DNA of 64,000 bases from Variovorax sp. PBS-H4 (GTDB taxonomy: Bacteria > Pseudomonadota > Gammaproteobacteria > Burkholderiales > Burkholderiaceae_C). The notes beneath the pieces are model-generated. The model was not told the origin of the DNA. It saw nothing but the letters and a program-made list of their open reading frames with translations, and searched no databases. Shown here piece after piece: positions 16,923-25,342 of the stretch; position 1 is the first letter of the stretch; each line of letters opens with the position of its first letter. The DNA lies in NCBI RefSeq assembly GCF_901827205.1, contig NZ_LR594675.1:2170001-2234000 (forward strand), in the 5' to 3' direction. The translations under genes were made by a program, and so were the position numbers.

Positions 16923-18038
16923 TCAGCGCTGCCCGATGCGGGAGCCCTTGAACAGGTTCCTGTGCTCCGATGGCTGCGAGCGCCAGTATTGACGGGGAGC
17001 CTCCACCTGCGCGCCCAGCGCGGCGGCCGCGTGCCAGGGCCAGCGGGGGTTGTAGAGAATCGCGCGCGCCAGGGCGACGGCGCTCGCGTCGCCCCTTGCC
17101 AGGATTGCCTCGGCCTGCTCGGGCTCGGTGATGAGTCCGACGGCGATGGTCGGCAGCCCCGTCTCTGATTTGACCCGTCGTGCGAACGCGACCTGATAGT
17201 CGGGGGCGGGCGCGATCTTCTGAAGAGGCGAAGCCCCGCCGCTGGAAACGTGGAGGGCGTCGCAGCCGCGGGCTTTCAGCGCTTGGGCCAAGGCGAGCGT
17301 GTCTTCGATGTCCCAGCCGCCCTCGACCCAGTCGGTGGCCGACAGCCGCACCCACACGGGTCTGTCCGGCGGGAATGCGGCGCGCACTGCGTCGAACACC
17401 TCCAGCGGAAAACGCATTCTGTTCTCCAGGCTTCCGCCGTAGGCATCGGTGCGCGCGTTGGCCAGCGGTGACAGGAATTGATGCAGCAGATAGCCGTGCG
17501 CCGCATGGATCTCGATGCCATCGATGCCCAGGCGGCCTGCGCGCGTGGCGGATCGGGCGAAGCCGTCGCGTACGCGCGCCAGTCCGGCCGCATCGAGCAC
17601 CACCGGGACATCCTCTCCCTGCGCATGCGGCAAGGCAGACGGTGCCACGGACTGCCATCCCGGGGGCTTGCCCGCGGGAATCTGCCGTCCGCCCAGCCAG
17701 GGAGCGTCGCTGGAAGCCTTGCGGCCGGCATGGCCGAGTTGCATCGCGATCTTGATCGGCGAATGGGCGCGTACTGCGCGGAGTGCGTGCGCCAGGGCGG
17801 CCTCGTTGTCATCCGAATACAAGCCGAGGTCGCCGGGGGTGACGCGGCCTTCGGGCAGCACGGCGGTGGCCTCCAGCACCAACAGGCCTGCGCCCGAGAG
17901 GGCCAGATGGCCGACGTGGACGGTGTGCCAGTCGCCGGCGTTTCCGTCCACCGCCGAGTACTGGCACATCGGGGCAATGACGATTCGGTTGGAAAGGGAC
18001 AGGTTGCCGATGTGCCACGGCGAAAAGAGCTTGCTCAA
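16923..18038 (-). CDS. NADH:flavin oxidoreductase, Old Yellow Enzyme family (YqjM-like)
   Basis: A 371-residue FMN-binding TIM barrel. It opens LFSPWHIGNLSLSNRIVIAPM, continues with the YqjM-type cysteine segment APMCQYSA (about residue 25) and IAMQLGHAGRK, and has IEIHAAHGYLLHQFLSP (about 175-191) holding the substrate-binding His pair. These enzymes reduce the C=C bond of enones and nitro-compounds with NAD(P)H. The only usable start is TTG 18038, since an in-frame stop lies just upstream and the N-terminal beta strand must be included. The ribosome site is weak. Confidence 0.92.
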   Translation of the reverse strand: MSKLFSPWHIGNLSLSNRIVIAPMCQYSAVDGNAGDWHTVHVGHLALSGAGLLVLEATAVLPEGRVTPGDLGLYSDDNEAALAHALRAVRAHSPIKIAMQLGHAGRKASSDAPWLGGRQIPAGKPPGWQSVAPSALPHAQGEDVPVVLDAAGLARVRDGFARSATRAGRLGIDGIEIHAAHGYLLHQFLSPLANARTDAYGGSLENRMRFPLEVFDAVRAAFPPDRPVWVRLSATDWVEGGWDIEDTLALAQALKARGCDALHVSSGGASPLQKIAPAPDYQVAFARRVKSETGLPTIAVGLITEPEQAEAILARGDASAVALARAILYNPRWPWHAAAALGAQVEAPRQYWRSQPSEHRNLFKGSRIGQR

Positions 18039-18222
18039 GAATTGACACCATCAGGGTGGAAGGAGATCGAAAGCGCTCGCCGCGCCTTCTTTCACCATGG
18101 TAGAGAGCACCGCCTCGCGGTGTGCTCCTGGTGGGACGGGCTTTGCCCGATCGGGACGATGACGCGCCGTGATCGCGTCGGGGCTTGCGCTCGCTCTCGT
18201 CGTCTCCCCTGGCCGAGAACGG

Positions 18223-18330
18223 CTAGATCCGGGTGCGCTTGAAGTTTTCCGGCCCCGCCACGACGGCAGCAAGGAACATGTCGACGGAGAACTCGACCAT
18301 GCGCTGCACTTCCAGCTTGCTGTCGGTTCG
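18223..18330 (-). pseudogene. C-terminal remnant, possibly of a TetR-type regulator
   Basis: The frame ending at TAG (18223-18225 on the plus strand) reads KLEVQRMVEFSVDMFLAAVV then AGPENFKRTRI. This amphipathic helical tail resembles the end of TetR-family proteins. The rest of the gene is missing. The surrounding DNA (18039-18222 and 18480-18720) has no supported gene. Confidence 0.25.
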
Positions 18331-18366
18331 TGGAAGTCGTCCTCCCAGGCCGTGGGCATCTGAATT

Positions 18367-18476
18367 CGATTCCCCAGATCAAGGCGGGAAAGCTTCGCGC
18401 GATCGGCATCGTGGGCCCGCGTCGCGTCGCCGCCCTTCCGGGCGTGCCGACACTGGCGGAAGAAGGGCTGCTCGTG
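18367..18476 (+). pseudogene. Bug-family receptor remnant
   Basis: The frame reads IKAGKLRAIGIVGPRRVAAL then PGVPTLAEEG, the conserved 'K-x-G-K-L-R-A-[IL]-x-V ... P-x-V-P-T-[LV]-x-E-x-G' segment of the second Bug lobe. No start, signal peptide or C-terminus remains. After it the frame runs into unrelated sequence. Confidence 0.6.
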
Positions 18477-18720
18477 GGCCTGCTCTGTCTTCCGGCAGCG
18501 CAACAAGACGACTACTACCGCGGGCAGAGATACATGGCGATACTCGGTCTCGCCTGCCTGTCCGTGCATTTCGTCCTTTGGTCGTTCTTTTGAGCGGTCG
18601 CATGGCCGGCGGCGGTGCTGTCCGCCATTGGCCGGGTCGGGCGGAGCGTTCTGCGAGCTGAGCCAGCCATCGACCCGACGACGGAGCGTCGCTCCACGTG
18701 CAGGTTCATAGAATGCCGCC

Positions 18721-19611
18721 ATGCAGACGGCATGGTTCGAAGACCTGATCGCGCTCTCGGAAACCCGCAGCTTCAGCCGCGCCGCAGAGCGCCGTCATCT
18801 GACGCAGCCTGCCTTCGGTAGAAGGATTCGAGCGCTCGAACAATGGGCCGGCACGCCGCTGGTCCTGAGCAACCGGGCGCCGGTGGCGCTCACGCCCGCG
18901 GGCGACAGGCTGGTGCAGTATGCCGTCGAGGCCGTGCAGGCGATGGCCCTGGCACGTGACGACCTGAAAGGCCTGCATGCCAGCGCACGCGAGACGGTCA
19001 CGCTGGTCGCGGGCCGGACCCTGGCACGCACGATCGCGGCCGACTGGCTGGCCCGGGTCAAGCGCAAGACGGCGGCCGCCGAGATCAGGGTGCGCACAGG
19101 CTCGATGGCCGAGACCTTGAAATGGCTCGAGCAGGGCGAGGCCGAGTTCATGCTGGCCTATCACCACCCGGCCATCGCCGTGCGCCTGAGTTCTGCGCAC
19201 TTTCTTCAGCGCACCTTGGCGCATGACAAGCTGGTGCCGCTGGCCCGGGCGGGGCTCCTGCCGTCGACCGGAGACATGGGCTCCGCCAAGCCTCTCCCCT
19301 ACCTGGCCTACTCGGAGAAGCTGGCCCTCGGCCGCCTCGTGCGCGACCACCTGATCAACCATGCGCAGGCGCCGCGGCTCGCGCAGCGCATCGAATCGGA
19401 TTCGGCCGACGCATTGCTCGAGTACGCGATCAAGGGACTCGGTGTGGCGTGGCTTCCCTGGTCCCTGGCCGTCGGCGCCTGCAAGGACGGCCGCCTGGCG
19501 CCCGTGGGAGGAAAGTCGCTCCAGATCGGCTTCGAGGTCCGGGTCGTGCGGCCGAAGCGGCGGCTGGGGCCGGTCGCAGAGTCCGTGTGGTCGGCCGTGG
19601 ACAGCGCCTGA
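18721..19611 (+). CDS. LysR-family regulator (HypT/YjiE-like)
   Basis: A 296-residue regulator whose helix-turn-helix starts at the very N-terminus (WFEDLIALSETRSFSRAAER then HLTQPAFGRRIRALE). The short lead and the effector domain (TVTLVAGRTLARTIAADWL) resemble the HypT/YjiE branch. It is immediately upstream of a Bug gene and an AstE-like deacylase gene on the same strand and is their probable regulator. Confidence 0.88.
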   Translation: MQTAWFEDLIALSETRSFSRAAERRHLTQPAFGRRIRALEQWAGTPLVLSNRAPVALTPAGDRLVQYAVEAVQAMALARDDLKGLHASARETVTLVAGRTLARTIAADWLARVKRKTAAAEIRVRTGSMAETLKWLEQGEAEFMLAYHHPAIAVRLSSAHFLQRTLAHDKLVPLARAGLLPSTGDMGSAKPLPYLAYSEKLALGRLVRDHLINHAQAPRLAQRIESDSADALLEYAIKGLGVAWLPWSLAVGACKDGRLAPVGGKSLQIGFEVRVVRPKRRLGPVAESVWSAVDSA

Positions 19612-19708
19612 GCCGGTGCAGGATCGGCATCAACTGGTGCCGAAATGGCTCTGGGGAGATGTTCCGTGCGGGCCACCATCGGTCCGCACCCACCCACAGG
19701 AGATTGCC

Positions 19709-20677
19709 ATGAGCACCATTCGCCGATTCTTGATCGTTTCGCTTCTCTGCACCCTCTGTCCCCTTGCGCTCGCGCAAGGGGACGCCTTTCCCGAGCGCCC
19801 GATCACGGTGGTCGTGGGATACCCGCCCGGCGGCAGCACGGACCTGACGGGCCGCGCCGTGGCCGATCAGCTGGCGAAGAAGCTCGGGGCGACTGTCATC
19901 GTGGAGAACGCCAGCGGGGCAGGGGGCGCGATCGCGGCGCAGAAGGTGTCGAAGGCGGCTCCGGATGGCTACACGCTGCTGGTGGGTGCCAACAACGAGA
20001 TCGCGATCAGCCGGCTCGTTTCCTCCAGTGTGAAGTACACCTACAAGGACTTCACGCCGATCGGCCTCATTGCCTATCAGCCGATGGTGCTGGTCGCCTC
20101 AGCGCAGAGCGGCGCCAGGAACGTGGACGACTTCCTGAAGGCGGCCCGGGCCGCACCCGGCCGCCTCAGTTACGGAAGCTCCGGCGTGGGCACCGCGCTG
20201 CACCTGGCCGGCGAGATGGTCAAGCAACAGGCCGGCATCTTCGTCACGCACATCCCGTACCGCGGTGTCGCGCCGCTGACGAACGACCTCATGGGCGGCT
20301 CGCTGGGCTATGGCGTGTTCGTGCTCTCCAGCGGGCTGCCCCACATCCGCAGCGGCAAGATCGTCGCGCTCGGCGTCACCGAGAAGCAGCGCTCGACTTT
20401 CGCGCCGGACATTCCGGCACTCGCGGAGCATCCTGCCCTGAAGAACATGGACATCTCGGTGTGGTTTGCCCTGATGGCGCCGCCGGGCTTGCCGGCACCG
20501 CTGGCAGCCAGGCTCAGGAGAGCGCTCGACGAAATCCTGCAGACGCCGGAGTTCAGGAAGAAGCTGGAGGAAACGGGCGCTCGGATCGCTCCCCCCGGCG
20601 TCGACATGGCGCGATTCCTGGCCGACGAAGACGCCAAGTACCAGCGGATCGCGGACTTCGCGAAGATCAAGGAATGA
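19709..20677 (+). CDS. Bug-family tripartite tricarboxylate transporter receptor
   Basis: A 322-residue periplasmic binding protein. ATG 19709 follows a CAGGAGA site; the signal peptide is FLIVSLLCTLCPLALAQG. Bug signatures: FPERPITVVVGYPPGGSTDL, VENASGAGGAIAAQKV and THIPYRGVAPLTNDLMGG. Its stop overlaps the start of the AstE-like gene (ATGA), so the two are tightly coupled and probably handle the same ligand. Confidence 0.92.
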   Translation: MSTIRRFLIVSLLCTLCPLALAQGDAFPERPITVVVGYPPGGSTDLTGRAVADQLAKKLGATVIVENASGAGGAIAAQKVSKAAPDGYTLLVGANNEIAISRLVSSSVKYTYKDFTPIGLIAYQPMVLVASAQSGARNVDDFLKAARAAPGRLSYGSSGVGTALHLAGEMVKQQAGIFVTHIPYRGVAPLTNDLMGGSLGYGVFVLSSGLPHIRSGKIVALGVTEKQRSTFAPDIPALAEHPALKNMDISVWFALMAPPGLPAPLAARLRRALDEILQTPEFRKKLEETGARIAPPGVDMARFLADEDAKYQRIADFAKIKE

Positions 20678-21636
20678 GCGCGACCTTCGATGTCGGCCGG
20701 CCTTCGCTCGGCGCCTGGCGCAGCGGCAACACGGGCGTGGAAGGGGTATGGCACTTCGAGGCGCACGAGCCTGGCCCCGTGGTGATGATTGCTTCGCTGG
20801 TGCACGGGAACGAACTGTGCGGGGCCTGGGCGGTCCTGGGCTTGCTGGAGGCCGGCTTGCGCCCGCGCCGGGGCGCGCTCACGTTGGCCTTCTGCAATCT
20901 CGCGGCCTTCGACCGTTTCGATCCCGCCCACCACGACGCATCCCGATTCGTCGACGAGGACATGAACCGGCAGTGGTCGGACCAACGGCTCGCCCGGGCG
21001 GATTCCGTGGAGCGGATCCGCGCGGCCCGGCTTCGACCCTTCGTGGAACGCGCCGATTGGCTGCTCGACCTGCATTCGATGCACGAGCCCGGTCCGCCGT
21101 TGCTGCTTTCCGGCCCGCACCGAAGGGCGGTCGACTTCGCTAAGGCCTTGGGCGCCGTGCGCCACATCGTCCGGGATGCGGGACATGCCGACGGCGTGCG
21201 GATGCGGGACTTCGGTCGCTTCGGTCTGCCGGACGGCTCGCCGGATGCGCGAACGGCCGCGTTGATCGAGTGCGGCTTCCACGGCGACCGTACCTCGATC
21301 GCGGTGGCCAGGGACGCTTGCCATCGCTTCCTGCTCGCGACGGGCGCGGTCGAGGCGAGCGTGCTGGCGGACGCCTTGGCCGATTGGCGGCGGCCGGCAC
21401 CGGAGGCGCACGTGGTGCTGGAGGTCGAAGGCGCCGTCGTCGCGAAGGATGAGAACTTCAGCTTCGTCCGGCCCTTGCAGCCCCTCGAGCTCATCCCCCG
21501 CGCCGGTTCGGTGATCGGGATCAATGGCGGCGAGCCCGTCGAGACCCCCTTTGACGACTGCGTTCTCGTCATGCCTTCCACCCGGCAGGCCCGCGCGGGC
21601 GTCACCGTGGTGCGCTACGCGCGGCAGCGCTCCTAG
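20674..21636 (+). CDS. Succinylglutamate desuccinylase/aspartoacylase-like zinc deacylase
   Basis: A 320-residue M14-type zinc hydrolase of the AstE/AspA family. The zinc ligands are recognisable: HGNE (about residue 43-46) and the later His in LLDLHSMHEPG (about 128-139). The arginine-rich substrate loop RFVDEDMNRQW (about 88-98) matches the family's D-x-N-R-x-[WF]. The enzyme removes an acyl group from an N-acyl amino acid or similar amide. It overlaps the Bug gene upstream, so uptake of an acylated amino acid followed by deacylation is a reasonable inference. Confidence 0.85.
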   Translation: MSATFDVGRPSLGAWRSGNTGVEGVWHFEAHEPGPVVMIASLVHGNELCGAWAVLGLLEAGLRPRRGALTLAFCNLAAFDRFDPAHHDASRFVDEDMNRQWSDQRLARADSVERIRAARLRPFVERADWLLDLHSMHEPGPPLLLSGPHRRAVDFAKALGAVRHIVRDAGHADGVRMRDFGRFGLPDGSPDARTAALIECGFHGDRTSIAVARDACHRFLLATGAVEASVLADALADWRRPAPEAHVVLEVEGAVVAKDENFSFVRPLQPLELIPRAGSVIGINGGEPVETPFDDCVLVMPSTRQARAGVTVVRYARQRS

Positions 21637-21733
21637 GCGGCGTCGCGGGCGGCACGGCAGCTGCCTTCGGCGCCGCTGCCCGATGCACGGTGATTGCCTC
21701 GGTCCCATAACCCCTGGTTGTACGGGGGTCATG

Positions 21734-21758
21734 TCATGCAACTATCATAGTTGCATGA
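21734..21758. promoter_or_regulatory. 25-bp perfect palindrome spanning the Rrf2 start codon
   Basis: Twelve-base arms flank a single central C at 21746; the inner part is TGCAACTAT-C-ATAGTTGCA. The right arm contains the ATG of the Rrf2 gene (21755-21757), and no Shine-Dalgarno sequence is present before it. The site is the obvious operator for autoregulation, and its position suggests a leaderless or near-leaderless transcript. Confidence 0.75.
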
Positions 21759-22216
21759 AAAGAGACAGCCGCCTCTCGGGCGTCCTCCACTGCCTGCTGC
21801 ACATGGCCGAACTGACCCGGCCCGTCACCTCGGAATGGCTGGCGCAGGCCATGCAGACCAACCCGGTGGTCATCCGTCGCCTGATGGCAGGGTTGCGCGA
21901 CGCCGGCTTCGTCGCCTCGGCCAAAGGGCATGGGGGTGGCTGGGTCCTCTCGTGTGCTCCGGAGCACATCACGCTGCGGGACATCCACGAGGCCGTGGGC
22001 GCGCCGCAACTGCTGGCGGTGGGCCACCGCGAAGAGAGCCCCGGCTGCCTGGTGGAGCAGGCCGTCAACACCGCCCTGGAGCAGGCCTACGGCGAGGCCG
22101 AGGCCCTCCTGCTCGAACGCCTGGGCTCCATCACACTCGCGGCGCTGTCGCGCGATTTCCAACGCCGGTTCGCCGCACGCGGCCGGTCCTTCCATGAGGT
22201 TTCCCATGACGTTTGA
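21755..22216 (+). CDS. Rrf2-family transcriptional regulator (YwnA-like)
   Basis: A 153-residue winged-helix regulator: SGVLHCLLHMAE is the first helix, WLAQAMQTNPVVIRRLMAGL the recognition helix region, then the wing AKGHGGGWVLS. The iron-sulfur cysteine triplet of IscR/NsrR is absent; a single Cys (SPGCLVEQ, about residue 94) remains. This fits the redox-thiol YwnA/HypR-type branch. The start lies inside a perfect palindrome. The oxidoreductase gene downstream overlaps it by 11 bp. Confidence 0.9.
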   Translation: MKRDSRLSGVLHCLLHMAELTRPVTSEWLAQAMQTNPVVIRRLMAGLRDAGFVASAKGHGGGWVLSCAPEHITLRDIHEAVGAPQLLAVGHREESPGCLVEQAVNTALEQAYGEAEALLLERLGSITLAALSRDFQRRFAARGRSFHEVSHDV

Positions 22217-23099
22217 CGTGGCCATCGTCGGCGGCAGCTTTGCCGGCCTTTCCGCTGCCTTGCAACTGGCACGTGCCCGGCGCCGTGTCGCCATCTTCGA
22301 CACCGGCGTGCGGCGTAACCGCTTCGCCGCCAGCGCCCATGGCTTCTTCGCGCAAGACGGCCGCGCGCCCGGCGCGATCGTCGCCGAGGCGCGGGCGCAG
22401 GTGGGTGCGTATGCCACGGTCCGCTGGTTCGAAAGCCATGTGTCCTCGATCACGGGCGGCCCGGAGGCCTTCGCGCTGCAGGTGGACGGTGGCGCCCATG
22501 AAGCGCGCCGCGTCGTCCTGGCCACGGGCGTCGCCGACGGGCTTCCGTCCGTCCCAGGCCTCGAAGAACGTTGGGGCCGCAGCGTGTTCCACTGCCCATA
22601 TTGCCACGGCTATGAGCTGGCGCTGGGCCGGATCGGCGTGATAGCGACCGGACCGAACTCGTTGCATCAGGCGCTGCTGCTGCCCGAGTGGGGCAGCGTC
22701 ACCTTCTTCCTCAACGGCGCGCTAGTCCCGAGCGACGAAGATGCACGGGCGCTGGCGGCGCGCGGCGTGGTGGTTGAACCGACCCCCATCGCCCGGATCG
22801 CCGAGCGCGCACGTGTGCTGCTGGTCGACGGTCGCAACGAGGATTTCGCCGGCCTCTTCACCGCGACCCGGACCGAGCCCGCATCGGAGCTCGCCGCACA
22901 ACTGGGTTGCGTGCACGAGCAGGGCCCCCTCGGTGCGTTCGTCAAGACGGGGCCGATGAAGGAGACGTCCGTGCCCGGCGTCTTTGCTTGCGGAGACTTG
23001 GCGCGTGCGGCCGGCAACGTGGCGCTCGCCGTTGGCGATGGCGCGCTGGCCGGCGCGGCGGTCCATCGTTCGTTGGTCTTCGGGTCTCAGGGTTACTGA
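22206..23099 (+). CDS. NAD(P)/FAD-dependent oxidoreductase, thioredoxin-reductase-like
   Basis: A 297-residue flavoprotein. The FAD-binding GGSFAGLSAA is at the N-terminus, the redox-active disulfide is HCPYCHGYE (CPYC, about residues 133-136), and the second FAD motif GVFACGDLARAAGNVALAVG is at the end. The NADPH domain between them lacks a classical GxGxxG (IGVIATGPNSLHQA). ATG 22206 has a GAGG site; ATG 22194 is a less likely alternative. Pairing of an Rrf2 regulator with this type of flavoprotein points to a thiol or electrophile stress response. Confidence 0.88.
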   Translation: MTFDVAIVGGSFAGLSAALQLARARRRVAIFDTGVRRNRFAASAHGFFAQDGRAPGAIVAEARAQVGAYATVRWFESHVSSITGGPEAFALQVDGGAHEARRVVLATGVADGLPSVPGLEERWGRSVFHCPYCHGYELALGRIGVIATGPNSLHQALLLPEWGSVTFFLNGALVPSDEDARALAARGVVVEPTPIARIAERARVLLVDGRNEDFAGLFTATRTEPASELAAQLGCVHEQGPLGAFVKTGPMKETSVPGVFACGDLARAAGNVALAVGDGALAGAAVHRSLVFGSQGY

Positions 23100-23115
23100 A
23101 GCAGGATTTTTCCCT

Positions 23116-23283
23116 TTAACCCGCTGGAAGAGCCGCCGCGACCGCAGGTTCGTATTGCCCATGGACGAGGATGAACAGCATCCGGCAGGGCTTGCCGGAT
23201 CGGTTGGCCCACGCTTGGTTGGTTCCTCGCTGAACGACAACGCTGCCGGGCTCCAGCGCGGCTTCCGAGTCGTCCAAGGTCAT
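23116..23283 (-). pseudogene. Cupin domain, C-terminal fragment
   Basis: A 55-codon frame reads LEPGSVVVQRGTNQAWANRS and then CRMLFILVHGQ. This is the second cupin motif (G-x5-P/Q-x-G-x2-H/A-x3-N) with the usual metal His replaced by Ala (NQAWAN). The first cupin motif is missing. Family members with this ending are small cupins linked to detoxification and aromatic pathways. It is part of a decayed segment. Confidence 0.5.
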
Positions 23284-23530
23284 CTCACTCGCCCACGATG
23301 CCAGGGAAGCGGCAGCACCGGCGCTTCGAGCGGGCGATAGACGATCTGCGATTGCTCATCGACCTGCTTGCGGATGGCAACCACCTGCGGCGCGCTGAAC
23401 GCGGTCAGCAAGGACTTGAACATCGCGAGGAAGTCGGCGCGATCGGAAGGTGCATCCCAGCCGCACCGTCGTGCCGCTGGCGCGGGTTGCGTCCGCCGGG
23501 ATTCCGGCCAGCACCGGACGCATGATCGCG
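23284..23530 (-). pseudogene. Unidentified coding remnant
   Basis: A minus-strand frame contains SDRADFLAMFKSLLTAFSAP and RKQVDEQSQIVYRPLEAPVL, which look protein-coding in composition but lack a start. The frame is entered by a shift from the hydrolase remnant upstream. I do not recognise the family. Confidence 0.3.
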
Positions 23531-24351
23531 CCGTTGCCCGGTCGGTGAACACCTTCATCTCGCGCCTGGGACTGTCGGTCAACTGGTCGTAGGTGCGCTG
23601 TGCCCAGTGCAGCGGAATCTGCGAATCCTTCTGCCGTGGGTGACAAGAAAGGGCACCTTGATACGCTCCACCACGCCGTCCAGATGCACGTCCTCGGCGA
23701 TACGCATGAACGCATCCTGATCAGCCACACCCCACACCCATTGCATCGCCGGTACCGCGCTGGTCCACCAGCAGTGACGAGACGCCACGGCGTGACAGTT
23801 CGCGCGGCAAGCCCACGCGCAGCAGCATCTCTTTCGTCGAATCCAGACCGTTGATTTGAACAAGCACCGGCGTCTTGCCTTGCATGCCTTGCGCGGGCAC
23901 GAGAAGCGCCGCGATGTGCGATGGCCCGTAGGGAATCTCGACCCTGCGGCATTCCTCGCCCGTCAGCTCGATGCCGCGCATGAAGAGACTCAGACAGCGC
24001 TTGTAGAGCTCCAGCCGCCCGGTGCGTCGCGACCTTGCAAACGTTCGGCAGTCAGGAGGTAGATGGCAGCGCGGCCGTATTTTTCGCCGGCTGAGATCCG
24101 CCGGCCTCGGGCCTCGTCCTCCTCGGCCAGCGCGCAGAGCTTGTCTGCCATTCGCGACCAAGTTTCGCGAACGGCCTGCATGCCGGCGGCATCGGGGCTT
24201 TGGCGGCCTGCTGCAGCGGCGCGCACATCTCTTCGATCTCGCCGATCTTGGCGCTCATCTCGATGGCGATGTCGACCGAGAGGTTCCAAACGTAGTTGGT
24301 GGGGAAATAGCTGAACATCAGGGCGAAGTCTGATCGCCGTCGAGACACCAT
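23530..24351 (-). pseudogene. FrsA-like alpha/beta hydrolase, broken by several frameshifts
   Basis: Reading from ATG 24351 on the minus strand, homologous-looking segments follow one another in different frames: SDFALMFSYFPTNYVWNLSV; WSRMADKLCALAEEDEARGR; ELYKRCLSLFMRGIELTGEE; TPVLVQINGLDSTKEMLLRV and SSLLVDQRGTGDA; EDVHLDGVVERIKVPFLVTH; and LTDSPRREMKVFTDR. This is the layout of the FrsA/pseudooxynicotine-hydrolase-like family (about 400 residues). At least four frame changes are needed, and the nucleophile region is lost. Confidence 0.6.
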
Positions 24352-24441
24352 CGGCCTATTAGAGCAGCCTTTTGAAACTTGGAAGGCTCCGTCTCGAACT
24401 TGCGCATTGTGCCGGCGGGTGAGAGCAGAGACGATAGTGGC

Positions 24442-25320
24442 ATGCAGAACGATTCCGTGACTCCCCGTATCACGCCTGAGGTGCTCGCCCATTTGAGGAC
24501 CTGGGAAGGCCGCAGCGAAACGCTGGACGACAGCATCACCGCCGCGCCCATCCGCGGCCTGGCGGCGGCGCTCGACTGCGACGCCGATGCGACCGGCGAC
24601 GCGCTGCCGCCGCCGTGGCACTGGCTGTACTTCCTGCCGCGTGCGCCGCAGCACGAGCTGGGCGCGGACGGCCATCCGCGCTTGGGCGGCTTCCTGCCTT
24701 CGGTGCCGCTGCCACGGCGGATGTGGGCGGGCGGGCGTCTGCAGTGGCGCGCGCCGCTGCGGGGGGGCGATGCGGTGCAGCGTGTCTCGCGCATCGCTTC
24801 GGTGACGCACAAGGCCGGCCGCACCGGCGATCTGGTGTTCGCGCTGGTGCAGCACGAGATCCGTCGCGGCGAGACGCTGTGCATCAGCGAGGAGCAAGAC
24901 ATCGTCTACCGCGCCCCGGCCCGCCCGGGCGATACGCCTGCGCCACCCACGCCGGCGCCAGGCGAAGCAGCCTGGTCGCGCGAGATCGTGCCCGATCCGG
25001 TGCTGCTGTTCCGCTACTCCGCGCTCACCTTCAACGGCCACCGCATCCACTACGACCGTCCCTACGCGACGGCCGAGGAAGGCTATGCCGGCCTCGTAGT
25101 GCACGGGCCGCTGGTCGCCACGCTGCTACTGGACCTGCTGCGCCGCCATGCACCGGAGGCCGTGGTGACGGATTTCGCCTTCAAGGCCGTGCGCCCCATC
25201 ATCGACGTGCATCCCTTTAGCGTGCATGGCCAACCGTCGGAAGACGGCAAGACCATCCGGCTGTGGGCGCGCGACCACGAAGGCTGGCTCGCCATGCAGG
25301 CCACGGCCACGATCCGCTGA
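24442..25320 (+). CDS. HTD2/mesaconyl-CoA hydratase-like acyl dehydratase
   Basis: A 292-residue double-hotdog protein of the FAS1-like dehydratase / mesaconyl-C4-CoA hydratase group. The N-terminal half has PPPWHWLYFLPRAPQHELG and a motif typical of this family, GGFLPSVPLPRRMWAGG. The C-terminal hotdog carries FRYSALTFNGHRIHYDRPYA (about 192-211), the catalytic 'N-x-H-x-I-H-x-D' stretch. It hydrates or dehydrates short branched dicarboxylyl- or hydroxyacyl-CoA esters. It is followed 22 bp downstream by an acyl-CoA dehydrogenase and a CoA-transferase gene, an arrangement used for C5 dicarboxylic acids (mesaconate, itaconate-like). ATG 24442 has only a weak ribosome site. Confidence 0.82.
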   Translation: MQNDSVTPRITPEVLAHLRTWEGRSETLDDSITAAPIRGLAAALDCDADATGDALPPPWHWLYFLPRAPQHELGADGHPRLGGFLPSVPLPRRMWAGGRLQWRAPLRGGDAVQRVSRIASVTHKAGRTGDLVFALVQHEIRRGETLCISEEQDIVYRAPARPGDTPAPPTPAPGEAAWSREIVPDPVLLFRYSALTFNGHRIHYDRPYATAEEGYAGLVVHGPLVATLLLDLLRRHAPEAVVTDFAFKAVRPIIDVHPFSVHGQPSEDGKTIRLWARDHEGWLAMQATATIR

Positions 25321-25342
25321 ACCCTCCTCATCTTCCACGACC

